The position numbers and the translations under genes are program-made. The notes beneath the pieces were generated by a model. It made no database searches. It had not been told where the DNA came from and worked only from the letters and a program-made list of their open reading frames with translations. Positions 53,138 through 61,233 of a stretch of 64,000 nucleotides of DNA are shown here, one piece after another. Position 1 is the stretch's first letter. Each line of letters begins with the position of its first letter. The stretch spans positions 2,053,501 through 2,117,500 of the forward strand of contig NZ_CP067420.1 of the NCBI RefSeq assembly GCF_016653635.2, written 5' to 3'. The DNA comes from Skermanella sp. TT6. GTDB taxonomy: Bacteria; Pseudomonadota; Alphaproteobacteria; Azospirillales; Azospirillaceae.

Positions 53138-54409
53138 ATGGCGACACGGCAGCGCGATCTGCTGAGGGCGATGTTCGATGCCGCGGTCGATGCGGCATTG
53201 CCGGAGAAGGTCGTGCCGCGGCATCTTCCGCCGCCGCCCAAGGGCCGCACCATCGTGCTGGGAGCCGGCAAGGCTTCCGCCGCCATGGCGAAGGCGGTCG
53301 AGGACCATTGGCCCGGACCCGTCGAAGGGCTGGTGATCACCCGTTACGGGCATGCCGTGCCGTGTCGTCATATCGAGATCGTTGAGGCGTCCCACCCCGT
53401 TCCCGACGCGGCAGGCCACGCCGCCGCCGCGCGCGTGCTGGAACTGGCGGAAGGGGCGGGGCCTGACGACCTGGTGCTGTTCCTGATCTCCGGCGGCGGG
53501 TCGGCCCTTCTGGCCCTGCCGGCTCCGGGCCTGACGCTGGAGGACAAGCAGGCCGTCAACAAGGCGCTGCTCGCCTCGGGCGCCGACATCGGGCAGATGA
53601 ACGCGGTCCGCAAGCATCTCTCGGCGATCAAGGGCGGGCGGCTGGGCGCCGCGGCGCATCCCGCCAAGGTGGTCAGCCTGCTGATCTCCGACGTGCCCGG
53701 CGACGATCCCTCGGTCATCGCCTCCGGTCCCACGGTGCCGGACCCGTCCACGTTCGAGGATGCCCGGGCCGTGCTCCGGCGCTACAACATCACGCCCTCG
53801 GACGCGGTCCAGCGCCACCTGGACCGGGGCGAGGACGAGACGCCCAAGCCCGGCGACCCGCGCCTCGCCAATATCTCCAACGTGATGATCGCGACGCCGC
53901 AGTTCTCGCTCGAAGCCGCCGCCGAAGTGGCCCGCAAGGCCGGCGTGACCCCGCTGCTGCTGGGCGACGCGCTGGAAGGGGAAGCGACGGATGTCGGCAA
54001 GATCATGGCCGGCATCGCGCTCTCCGCCGCGACCCATGGCCACCCGTTGCCGGCGCCTTGCGTCCTGCTGTCGGGCGGCGAGACGACGGTGACTGTAAAG
54101 GGCGAAGGGAAGGGCGGGCGCAACGTCGAGTTCCTGCTTTCCACCGCCGTCGCCCTCAACGGCGCCAAGGGGATCTGGGGCATCGCCGGCGATACCGACG
54201 GCATCGACGGGGCGGAGGAGGTGGCCGGCGCCATCATCACTCCCGACACCCTGCGCCGGGCCGCCGAGCGCGGCATCAATGCGAAGGCGAAGCTGGCCGA
54301 CAACGACGGCCACACCTTCTTCGAGGCGCTGGGCGACCAGGTCGTCACCGGGCCGACCCTGACCAACGTCAACGACTTCCGCGCGATCCTGATAGATCCG
54401 GCGGAGTAG
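53138..54409 (+). CDS. Glycerate 2-kinase (GckA/TtuD, MOFRL family)
   Basis: 423 residues with the DUF4147 N-terminal and MOFRL C-terminal domains. Family blocks are IVLGAGKASAAMAKAVE, LISGGGSALLALPAPG and VRKHLSAIKGGRLGAAAHPA near the middle, and LLSGGETTVTVKGEGKGGRN, where the kinase binds ATP. The name 'hydroxypyruvate reductase' often attached to this family is historical. It phosphorylates the D-glycerate made by garR to 2-phosphoglycerate, feeding glycolysis. Confidence 0.9.
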   Translation: MATRQRDLLRAMFDAAVDAALPEKVVPRHLPPPPKGRTIVLGAGKASAAMAKAVEDHWPGPVEGLVITRYGHAVPCRHIEIVEASHPVPDAAGHAAAARVLELAEGAGPDDLVLFLISGGGSALLALPAPGLTLEDKQAVNKALLASGADIGQMNAVRKHLSAIKGGRLGAAAHPAKVVSLLISDVPGDDPSVIASGPTVPDPSTFEDARAVLRRYNITPSDAVQRHLDRGEDETPKPGDPRLANISNVMIATPQFSLEAAAEVARKAGVTPLLLGDALEGEATDVGKIMAGIALSAATHGHPLPAPCVLLSGGETTVTVKGEGKGGRNVEFLLSTAVALNGAKGIWGIAGDTDGIDGAEEVAGAIITPDTLRRAAERGINAKAKLADNDGHTFFEALGDQVVTGPTLTNVNDFRAILIDPAE

Positions 54410-54418
54410 GGGTTCGGC

Positions 54419-55453
54419 ATGGCAAGGCAAGAGAAACGACCGTTCGGCGAGGGCGTCGACCTCCACACGCTGGCGAACGACAGCGGAATGGCGGTGGAGA
54501 TCCTGACCTATGGCGGGGTCGTCAAGGCGCTTCACGTTCCGGACTCCGGGGGCAGCATCGCCAACGTCGTGCTGGGCTTCGACCGGCTGGAGGACTACGC
54601 CGCTCCCGGGCGTTATTTCGGAGCCATCGTCGGGCGCTACGCCAACCGGATCGCCAAGGGTCGGTTCACCCTCGACGGCGAGGATTTCACGCTCGCCGCC
54701 AACAACGGCCCCAACGCCCTGCATGGCGGCCCGGGCGGCTTCGACACCCGAATCTGGCGGGCCGAGCGTGCCGGTGACGGAACGCTCGCCCTGTCATACC
54801 GGAGCCCCGACGGGGAGGAGGGCTATCCCGGCACTCTCGACGTGACCGTCACCTACACGCTGGGCGACGACAACGCGCTGCGGATCGACTATCACGCGGT
54901 CACCGACCGGGCGACGGTGGTCAACCTGACCAACCACAGCTTCTTCAACCTGGCGGGCGAGGGCTCCGGCACCGTCGAGGGGCACGAGGTCTATCTCAAC
55001 GCCTCGCACTACACGCCGGTGGACCCGACCTCGATCCCGACCGGCGCCGTCGAGCCGGTGGCGGGAACGCCGTTCGACTTCACCCGTCCGACCGCGATCG
55101 GCGCCCGCCTGCGCGACGGCCATCCGCAACTGGCGATCACCCGCGGCTACGATCACAACTATGTGCTGGACAAGTCCTCGCCCGGTGAGTTGACGCTCGC
55201 GGCCCGCGTTCGCGATCCGGGGTCCGGGCGGATGATGGAGGTGCTGACGACGGAACCCGGCGTCCAATTCTACAGCGGCAACTATCTTGACGGCACCCTG
55301 ACCGGGGCCGCCGGAAAGCTATACCGCCAGGGCGACGCCCTGTGCCTGGAAACCCAGCATTTCCCTGATTCTCCCAACCAGCCCCATTTTCCGTCGACGC
55401 GCCTGGATCCCGGCAAAGCCTTCCGTTCGACCACGATCTACCGGTTCGCCTGA
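54419..55453 (+). CDS. galM: Aldose 1-epimerase (galactose mutarotase)
   Basis: 344 residues, cytosolic. It interconverts the alpha and beta anomers of aldoses. Conserved parts are GRYANRIAKGRFTLDG, NNGPNALHGGPGGFDTRIW and the catalytic His in LTNHSFFNLAGEG. Near the C-terminus the Glu base lies in TTEPGVQFYSGNYL. It lies 9 bp after the glycerate kinase, so it belongs to the same operon. In this context it would supply the pyranose anomer used by Udh (inference). Confidence 0.93.
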   Translation: MARQEKRPFGEGVDLHTLANDSGMAVEILTYGGVVKALHVPDSGGSIANVVLGFDRLEDYAAPGRYFGAIVGRYANRIAKGRFTLDGEDFTLAANNGPNALHGGPGGFDTRIWRAERAGDGTLALSYRSPDGEEGYPGTLDVTVTYTLGDDNALRIDYHAVTDRATVVNLTNHSFFNLAGEGSGTVEGHEVYLNASHYTPVDPTSIPTGAVEPVAGTPFDFTRPTAIGARLRDGHPQLAITRGYDHNYVLDKSSPGELTLAARVRDPGSGRMMEVLTTEPGVQFYSGNYLDGTLTGAAGKLYRQGDALCLETQHFPDSPNQPHFPSTRLDPGKAFRSTTIYRFA

Positions 55454-55478
55454 CGGACGCGCCGCGGCATGGCTGCGG

Positions 55479-56480
55479 TCAGTTCGCCCTGGAAGGATGG
55501 AAGACCGCATCCAAGCTCGGCGCATCGAGAATGTTCTCCGCCCAGGCCGTCAATTCCTCGTCCGAAGCGGCACGAACCCTGTCCAGGGTCGCCCCGGATA
55601 TCTCGCCGAACCGTCGCCGCAGCAGCCGCAGCAGGATCTCGGCCTTGCCCTCCGCCTTGCCCCGAACCATGCCTTCAGCGATCCCTTCAGCGATTCCTTC
55701 GGCTTTCAATTGCTCCGCTGCGATCGACATGATCCTTGCCTCCTGACCCGGTACGATTTCCCTCAGCACGTCCCGAAGCATCGCCGCCTCGACCTCATTG
55801 GGCTCGGAAAGAATGTATCGTAACAGGGCTATCAAGTCATCGGTGCTCAGGGCCGCCGCGGCGCGTCCGACCTTGATCAGGATCTGGCGCAAGTCGCCGC
55901 CCCGGCTGCCATGCTTCAGCAGAAGCAATCCGATCCGGAGCACCTTCTGCCGTGACAGGCCGGCGTCGTCGATCTTTCCGATGTCGGCAAGGGAGTAGCG
56001 GAAATCCAGGACATACGGCCGGATCGTCTCATCGACGGGATCGAGGCCTCCGGCGAAGGTGAGAGGCACGCCCCATTCCGCCGCGCCGTGATAGACCACG
56101 AGAGGGAACAGCAGCGGCAGCGGCCGCAGGCTGCCGTCCGATGCCTTTCCCTCCCGCTTGTCCCAGGATAGCCAACCCTGTGCCATGTAGCCCAGGAGCT
56201 GAAGTCCGATCCGCGGGTCCGGGTTGGACTTATGCTCGATCAGGACATAAAGATACGCTTCTCGGCCGTCCCGCAGGCGAACCCGGTAGAGCCGGTCCGT
56301 CCGGTATTCGCGGAGTTCCCGATCCACGAAGGAGCCAGGCACCAGAACCGGCTCGTCGGGACCCAGCAGCTTCGCGATTTCGGGCGGAAGCCGCTCCCGG
56401 AGCAGCGCTCCCGCCGCGCCGGGCTGCTCGAGCAGCCGTTTGAAGAACTGGTCGTGACGGCGGATCAGGCGGGAGCGCAT
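55479..56480 (-). CDS. Rpn-family PD-(D/E)XK nuclease (transposase_31 type)
   Basis: 333 residues from ATG 56480 (MRSRLIRRHDQFFKRLLEQP); upstream starts at 56516 and 56546 are possible and none has a clear ribosome site. The N-terminal nuclease region has FVDRELREYRTDRLY (acidic residues) followed by the E-x-K of VLIEHKSNPDPRIGLQLLGY. The C-terminal region has the typical low-complexity AEGIAEGIAEGMVRGKAEGKAE run, which is a hallmark of the family. Rpn proteins promote recA-independent recombination in E. coli. It is a solitary gene with no transposon ends near it. Confidence 0.85.
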   Translation of the reverse strand: MRSRLIRRHDQFFKRLLEQPGAAGALLRERLPPEIAKLLGPDEPVLVPGSFVDRELREYRTDRLYRVRLRDGREAYLYVLIEHKSNPDPRIGLQLLGYMAQGWLSWDKREGKASDGSLRPLPLLFPLVVYHGAAEWGVPLTFAGGLDPVDETIRPYVLDFRYSLADIGKIDDAGLSRQKVLRIGLLLLKHGSRGGDLRQILIKVGRAAAALSTDDLIALLRYILSEPNEVEAAMLRDVLREIVPGQEARIMSIAAEQLKAEGIAEGIAEGMVRGKAEGKAEILLRLLRRRFGEISGATLDRVRAASDEELTAWAENILDAPSLDAVFHPSRAN

Positions 56481-56609
56481 GGCGGGAAGCAACCTGGCGG
56501 AGGAGTGCGTGCGCATGCCATCGCACGAACCCGTCGGCTGGACCAACCGGTACCCTGCCTGTCGGGCCGCGTCAAATCCGCCGATGCCCGTTCCGTCTCG
56601 TCCGGGGTC

Positions 56610-57617
56610 TCATGCCCAATCGTAATCGGCCATGGTTTCCCTCGGCAGGCCGACGGCGTCCACGTCGAGCGTGTGGACGACCGTTCCGTCTGGCATCCGG
56701 GTGGTGAAGACCGTATGGCCGTTCTTCTCGACCCAGGTCGTCTTCAGATCGACCCCATGCGTCCCGGTGAAGAACGCGGAAGCGATGCGGTCGCCTTCGG
56801 CGGCCTTGAAGCCGACGATCCTGTCATGACCCATCCCCTGAAGAGAGCCGTTCCAGCTCATCAGGAACAGGTCGGCCCCGCCGCCCCCCTGGAAGGTCTC
56901 GCTGCCCGAGCCGCCCTCGAACAGGTCGGCATGCCGGCCGCCGGTCACCGTCGCATCGCCGGCTCCGCCATGAAAGTCCAGCCGGGTACCCTCGGAGACG
57001 GTAAAGGTCTCGATCCCGTCGAACGTGCCGGCAGCTTCGAAGGCCCAGCCGTCGCCGTCCTGGAACCACAGGCTGCCGCCGGATCCTTCGTCGTCCAGGT
57101 CGATGGCGATGCGCGCCGGCGCGGTCGCGGTCGATCCGGTGTAGGGATCCACGAGCACCCGGGCGTCGTCCGCGACGACATGCAGGGTGTCGCGACCCGT
57201 CCCGCCGGAGAAGCGGGAGGATGTCTCCCGGACCGTGCCGTGCTCCTCGAGCACCAGGACGTCGTTGCCGCTACCGCCGAACAGGTCGTTGGTACCTTCG
57301 CCGCCGACCAGGCGGTCGTTGCCGGCACCACCGAAGAGCTGGTCGAACCCGGCGCCACCGGAGAGGTAATCGTTGCCCGCGTCGCCGTGGAGGACATCCG
57401 AACCATCACCGCCGAAGAGGGCGTCGATGCCGTCGCCTCCCCGCAGCGTATCGTTGCCGGCCCCGCCGTCGAGCTTGTCGTCACCGGTACCTCCGGACAA
57501 GGTGTCGTTGCCGCCCTGTCCGTTCAGATAGTCGTTGCCGGCCTCGCCGCGGAGCGTGTCCGCCCAGCGGGTTCCATACAGGACATCGCGTACCGAGGTG
57601 CCGATCCGGGTCGTCAT
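56610..57617 (-). CDS. RTX calcium-binding repeat protein
   Basis: 335 residues. Residues ~10-120 carry about nine hemolysin-type nonapeptides of the form GGxGxDxLx (GGTGDDKLDGGAGNDTLRGG), which bind Ca2+ in a beta roll. More repeats occur at ~225-255. The C-terminal ~70 residues are not repetitive and may hold the type I secretion signal. No signal peptide is present, as expected for RTX exports, and no type I transporter is next to it. Which activity it has, if any, is not visible. Confidence 0.85.
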   Translation of the reverse strand: MTTRIGTSVRDVLYGTRWADTLRGEAGNDYLNGQGGNDTLSGGTGDDKLDGGAGNDTLRGGDGIDALFGGDGSDVLHGDAGNDYLSGGAGFDQLFGGAGNDRLVGGEGTNDLFGGSGNDVLVLEEHGTVRETSSRFSGGTGRDTLHVVADDARVLVDPYTGSTATAPARIAIDLDDEGSGGSLWFQDGDGWAFEAAGTFDGIETFTVSEGTRLDFHGGAGDATVTGGRHADLFEGGSGSETFQGGGGADLFLMSWNGSLQGMGHDRIVGFKAAEGDRIASAFFTGTHGVDLKTTWVEKNGHTVFTTRMPDGTVVHTLDVDAVGLPRETMADYDWA

Positions 57618-57738
57618 CGTGGGGTCCCTTGAGGAATGAAGGTCGAGAAGGAGGGGAGCGCACTAACCACGCCATTCGGGTTGGTTAATAACACGTTAGC
57701 GTGTGAAATGAGAATTAACCCTTTAGTAAGTATTGTCC

Positions 57739-58665
57739 CTATCCTTCGGCGGTGCTCGCAGCGTCCCAACAGGGTATCGGCTGCCCGAAGCGTTTCCCCA
57801 GGAAATCGATGAACAGCCTGACCCGGACCGGCAGCAGCCGCACGTTGGGATAGACCGCCCAGATCGCGCTGTCGCCCGCCAGCGGATAATCTCCGAGGAT
57901 CGGCACCAGCCGCCCGTCGCGCAGCAGGTCGGCGACATCCCAGGTCGACTTGATGGCGATACCGATACCCGCGGCGGCGGCGTCCTTGATCACCTCGCCA
58001 TGGTTGCTCTCCAGCGGGCCGGAGACGCGCACCGCGACCTCGCCTCCCGATCCCCCGGCACCCTCGAAGCGCCACAGGCGCTGGTCGCCGAGGACGAGGC
58101 AGGCATGCCCCTCCAGGTCCGCCGGCGTGGCGGGAGTGCCGTACTCGGCCAGATAGGCCGGCGCGGCGCAGACGACGCGGCGGTTGGTCACCAGCCGCTT
58201 CGCCACCAGCGTGCTGTCGGGCAGGGTGCCGATCCTGATGGCGACGTCGATTCCCTGGGCCACTATATCGACCACATGGTCCATCAGGTGCATCCGGACC
58301 CTCAGCCTGGGATGGGCCTTCAGGAACTCGGGCAGGACCGGCGAGATGTACTGGCGACCGAAGGAGGCGGGGGCGGTGACCGACAGCATCCCGGCGGGCG
58401 ACTGCGCCCCCGTCACCGCGTCCCGGGCCTCTTCGGCATCCGTCAGGATCTTCTGCGCATAAGCCAGGAAGACTCGGCCGTCCTCGTTCAGGGCCACCTT
58501 CCGCGTGGTCCGGTGGAACAGCCGGGCCCCGATCTCCCGCTCGATCGCCTGGAGGCGTTGGCTGGCCGACGCCGGCGCAAGGCCGATCTCCCGCCCGGCC
58601 GCGCTGATGTTGCCGAGCGTCGCGGTGCGGACAAAGAGCGTCAGGTCGGAAAGGCTGAGGTTCAT
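57739..58665 (-). CDS. LysR-family transcriptional regulator
   Basis: 308 residues from ATG 58665. The N-terminal winged helix covers LSDLTLFVRTATLGNISAAG and the recognition region ASASQRLQAIEREIGARLFHR. The effector domain has residues typical of the CrgA/YhaJ branch (VDIVAQGIDVAIRIGTLPDS). It is transcribed away from the oxidoreductase gene, 108 bp apart, with an inverted repeat between. Such pairs usually mean the regulator controls both its own gene and the neighbour. Confidence 0.92.
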   Translation of the reverse strand: MNLSLSDLTLFVRTATLGNISAAGREIGLAPASASQRLQAIEREIGARLFHRTTRKVALNEDGRVFLAYAQKILTDAEEARDAVTGAQSPAGMLSVTAPASFGRQYISPVLPEFLKAHPRLRVRMHLMDHVVDIVAQGIDVAIRIGTLPDSTLVAKRLVTNRRVVCAAPAYLAEYGTPATPADLEGHACLVLGDQRLWRFEGAGGSGGEVAVRVSGPLESNHGEVIKDAAAAGIGIAIKSTWDVADLLRDGRLVPILGDYPLAGDSAIWAVYPNVRLLPVRVRLFIDFLGKRFGQPIPCWDAASTAEG

Positions 58666-58677
58666 TGTTCGATAAGG

Positions 58678-58694
58678 CCGAATAGTCAATTCGG
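58678..58694. promoter_or_regulatory. Inverted repeat, LysR operator candidate
   Basis: Perfect arms CCGAAT and ATTCGG with a 5-nt centre (agtca) lie in the 108-bp gap between the divergent LysR and oxidoreductase genes, 13 bp from the LysR start. It has the size of a LysR-type recognition site. Confidence 0.55.
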
Positions 58695-58773
58695 ATTCAA
58701 GCCAATTATATGTCCAGCACCGGTGATCCATCTTAGGGGGCAGATTGCCAGTTTCATGAAGGAGGATCAGCCA

Positions 58774-59787
58774 GTGAAAGCCGTCGGCTACAGCGAAAGC
58801 CTGCCCGTCACCGATGAGCGCTCCCTGTTCGATTTCGAGGCGCCCCGGCCGGAGCCGGGGTCGCGTGACCTGCTGGTTCGGATCGAGGCGGTCTCGGTCA
58901 ACCCGGTCGATACCAAGGTCCGCATGCGCCGTGCCGGAACGCCCGAACAGCCTGTGATCCTGGGATGGGACGCCGCCGGCGTCGTGGAAGCGGTCGGACG
59001 CGAAGTAACGCTCTTCAAGCCCGACGACGAGGTTTTCTATGCGGGCAGCATCACCCGCCCGGGCAGCAATGCCGAATACGGGTTGGTGGACGAGCGGATC
59101 GTCGGCCGCAAGCCCCGGAGCCTGTCCTTCACCCAGGCGGCCGCATTGCCGCTGACGGCCATCACCGCGTGGGAATGCCTGTTCGACCGGTTCCGCATTC
59201 CGGTCGGCAAGGCGCCGACCGACGACGCCATCCTGATCATCGGGGCGGCCGGGGGAGTCGGGTCGATCGCGGTGCAACTCGCCCGCAGGCTTACCAACCT
59301 GACCATCATCGGCACGGCTTCCCGGCCGGAAACCCGGGACTGGGTGACGGCCTCGGGCGCGCATCACGTGATCGACCATTCAAGGCCGCTGTCGGAGGAA
59401 CTGGCGAGGATCGGGCACCCGACCGTTCGCTACGTCCTGTCCCTCACGCACACCGACAGGCACTGGGCGGAAATCGTCAAGGTGCTGGCTCCCCAGGGCG
59501 AGATCACCCTGATCGACGATCCCGCGTCCCTGGACGTCATGCAGATCAAGGGCAAGGCGGGGACGCTCCATATCGAGCTGATGTTCGTCCGCGCCATGCA
59601 CGAGACGCCCGACATGATCCAGCAGCACAAGCTGCTCGACGAGGTTTCCGCCCTGGTGGACGAGGGGCTGATCCGCACCACCCTCGGCCAGGAATTCGGC
59701 AAGATCGATGCCGCGAACCTGCGCAAGGCCCATGCGGCACTGGAGAGCGGCCGCTCGATCGGCAAGATCGTCCTGACCGGCTTTTGA
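58774..59787 (+). CDS. Zinc-type alcohol dehydrogenase-like (quinone oxidoreductase) protein
   Basis: 337 residues from GTG 58774 after aaggagg (an ATG at 58756 overlaps the ribosome site and is less likely). MDR-superfamily fold: an N-terminal GroES-like part (VSVNPVDTKVRMR, ILGWDAAGVVEAVG) and a Rossmann part (LIIGAAGGVGSIAVQLAR). It lacks the zinc ligands of true alcohol dehydrogenases, and fits the ZADH/adh_fam_1 quinone oxidoreductase branch with NADPH. It is probably induced by its divergent LysR regulator in response to a quinone or electrophile (inference). Confidence 0.88.
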   Translation: MKAVGYSESLPVTDERSLFDFEAPRPEPGSRDLLVRIEAVSVNPVDTKVRMRRAGTPEQPVILGWDAAGVVEAVGREVTLFKPDDEVFYAGSITRPGSNAEYGLVDERIVGRKPRSLSFTQAAALPLTAITAWECLFDRFRIPVGKAPTDDAILIIGAAGGVGSIAVQLARRLTNLTIIGTASRPETRDWVTASGAHHVIDHSRPLSEELARIGHPTVRYVLSLTHTDRHWAEIVKVLAPQGEITLIDDPASLDVMQIKGKAGTLHIELMFVRAMHETPDMIQQHKLLDEVSALVDEGLIRTTLGQEFGKIDAANLRKAHAALESGRSIGKIVLTGF

Positions 59788-59915
59788 CTCGACGCGATCC
59801 GGCCCTCGACGCAACCGTGGGGCCGACCGGGTGTTTGTTGTCCGGTTCAAGGGCGGGCCGCTTCGACGGCCCGCCCCGTTTCCGCACCCGGTCCACCCCC
59901 TTTGAGGAGAACACC

Positions 59916-60380
59916 ATGGGCTTCTTCGATTTTGTCAAGGACGCGGGCCGCAAGCTGGGTATCGGCAGCGACGCCCCGACACCCGACGATCTGCGCGCCG
60001 AAGTCACCAAGCTCGGCTTTGAGGCCAAGGATTTCACGGTCGACGTAAAGGACGACACCGTCACCGTTTCTGGTACCGCCCCGTCCCAGGAGCAGCGCGA
60101 GAAGATCGTCCTGGCGCTGGGGAACGTGCACGGCGTCGCCAAGGTCGAGGATCGCCTGACGGTGTCCCAGGCCGACGCTCCTGCCGCCGCCACTCCGGCG
60201 GCCACCAACGCTGCACCGGAGTCCCGCTTCTATACGGTGAAGAAGGGCGACTCGCTTTCGAAGATTGCGAAGGAACTCTACGGCGATCCCAACAAGTATC
60301 CGGCGATCTTCGAGGCCAACCGACCGATGCTGGAGGATCCGGACAAGATCTATCCGGGCCAGATGCTGCGTATTCCCTGA
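59916..60380 (+). CDS. kbp: BON-LysM protein, potassium-binding Kbp (YgaU) type
   Basis: 154 residues from ATG 59916 after gaggag. It starts MGFFDFVKDAGRKLG, as in YgaU. A BON domain at ~25-85 (FTVDVKDDTVTVSGTAPSQE) is followed by an Ala-rich linker and a LysM domain at ~103-153 (YTVKKGDSLSKIAKELYGD, YPGQMLRIP). E. coli Kbp binds K+ in the cytoplasm. There is no signal peptide, in agreement. It is followed by an unusually long palindrome. Confidence 0.9.
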   Translation: MGFFDFVKDAGRKLGIGSDAPTPDDLRAEVTKLGFEAKDFTVDVKDDTVTVSGTAPSQEQREKIVLALGNVHGVAKVEDRLTVSQADAPAAATPAATNAAPESRFYTVKKGDSLSKIAKELYGDPNKYPAIFEANRPMLEDPDKIYPGQMLRIP

Positions 60381-60403
60381 GCGATCCACCGCGCGGCGGA
60401 CGC

Positions 60404-60435
60404 GGAGCGCCGGCGGCCCGGGCCGCCGGCGCTCC
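60404..60435. terminator. 32-nt perfect palindrome, probable bidirectional terminator
   Basis: Every base from 60404 to 60435 pairs with its mirror (arms of 16, centre ccc/ggg) between the convergent kbp and DUF882 genes. GC-rich with no T-run. Termination on both strands is likely. Confidence 0.65.
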
Positions 60436-60465
60436 CTCCGTCGTCTCGTGATGCGCGGGAGCGCC

Positions 60466-61032
60466 TCAGCGCCCGTTCCATTGCCGGACGTCGCCGGTAT
60501 CGACGTGGATGAAGCCCGACCTGGGATAATAGCCGACGCCGCCCTTGCCGAGCGCGAGGGCCGCCTTCCGCATGTTGCGGAGGCTCACGCCGGGAAGCGT
60601 GATGTCGACCGCCTGGCCGACCATGTGATAGCTGTGCGACGCGGTCCGGACGCCATGTCGGCGCAGGGCCGCGTTGGTCGCGGGCGTGCGGTAACCGGAC
60701 AGGATCTCGAAAGGCTTGCCGGCCTCCACGCTGTTCGCGACATTGAACAGGATGTCGAGCAGGGCGGGATCTATCGGGGTCGTCGCGTCGGTGCGCCAGT
60801 CGCGAAGGACCCAGTTGATCTTGTCCAGCGCGTCGACGCGGTAGAACCCGTCCTCGAAATAGATTTCCTTGAAGAATTCGCCGGTCTGGCGATGGTAAAG
60901 GTGAAGCTGTCTGTCCTTCACGGGAGCGACCGCGGCAGCGGCTGGTTTGATCGCTGAGAGGAATGCTGCGGAAACCCCCGCCGCCAGCAGCGATCGCCTC
61001 GACACCGCCCCAGATTTACCGCGAAAATGCAT
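60466..61032 (-). CDS. Tat-exported DUF882/M15A-like peptidase
   Basis: 188 residues from ATG 61032; a TTG at 61068 would add 12. A twin-arginine signal (SRRSLLAAGVSAAFLS) precedes the mature domain at ~30-188. Zinc-peptidase motifs of the M15A/YcbK type are present: SGYRTPATNAALRRHG, then SYHMVGQAVDITLPG, with HxxxxxxD, and a final HVDTG. Such proteins cleave peptidoglycan cross-links. The strong similarity to YcbK suggests a periplasmic murein-remodelling role. It is convergent with kbp. Confidence 0.85.
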   Translation of the reverse strand: MHFRGKSGAVSRRSLLAAGVSAAFLSAIKPAAAAVAPVKDRQLHLYHRQTGEFFKEIYFEDGFYRVDALDKINWVLRDWRTDATTPIDPALLDILFNVANSVEAGKPFEILSGYRTPATNAALRRHGVRTASHSYHMVGQAVDITLPGVSLRNMRKAALALGKGGVGYYPRSGFIHVDTGDVRQWNGR

Positions 61033-61161
61033 AAAACCAGCCCCATTATGGTTAATATCGTCACGCAAGCAATGCCCATGACTGGAAATTGTTTCGGCGT
61101 CAACCCAAAAAATTTACCGATAATTAACCAAGCTAGAGACCATTTTGGCACAATTCCGCAC

Positions 61162-61199
61162 AGGCTCTCTTCCGGGTGGGCATAACCGGAAGAGAGCCT
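61162..61199. terminator. 14-bp hairpin
   Basis: Arms aggctctcttccgg (61162-61175) and ccggaagagagcct (61186-61199) with a 10-nt loop lie 35 bp downstream of the leftward beta-helix gene's stop. No clear T-run on that strand. It may terminate the beta-helix gene. Confidence 0.6.
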
Positions 61200-61233
61200 C
61201 GAATTCCCCGAAAGAGAGGGGTGTGGACTATCC

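Noticed and set aside
55479-56480. Treating the Rpn-family gene as part of a transposon.
   Set aside because: No inverted repeats or target duplication were found around it; Rpn proteins commonly stand alone.
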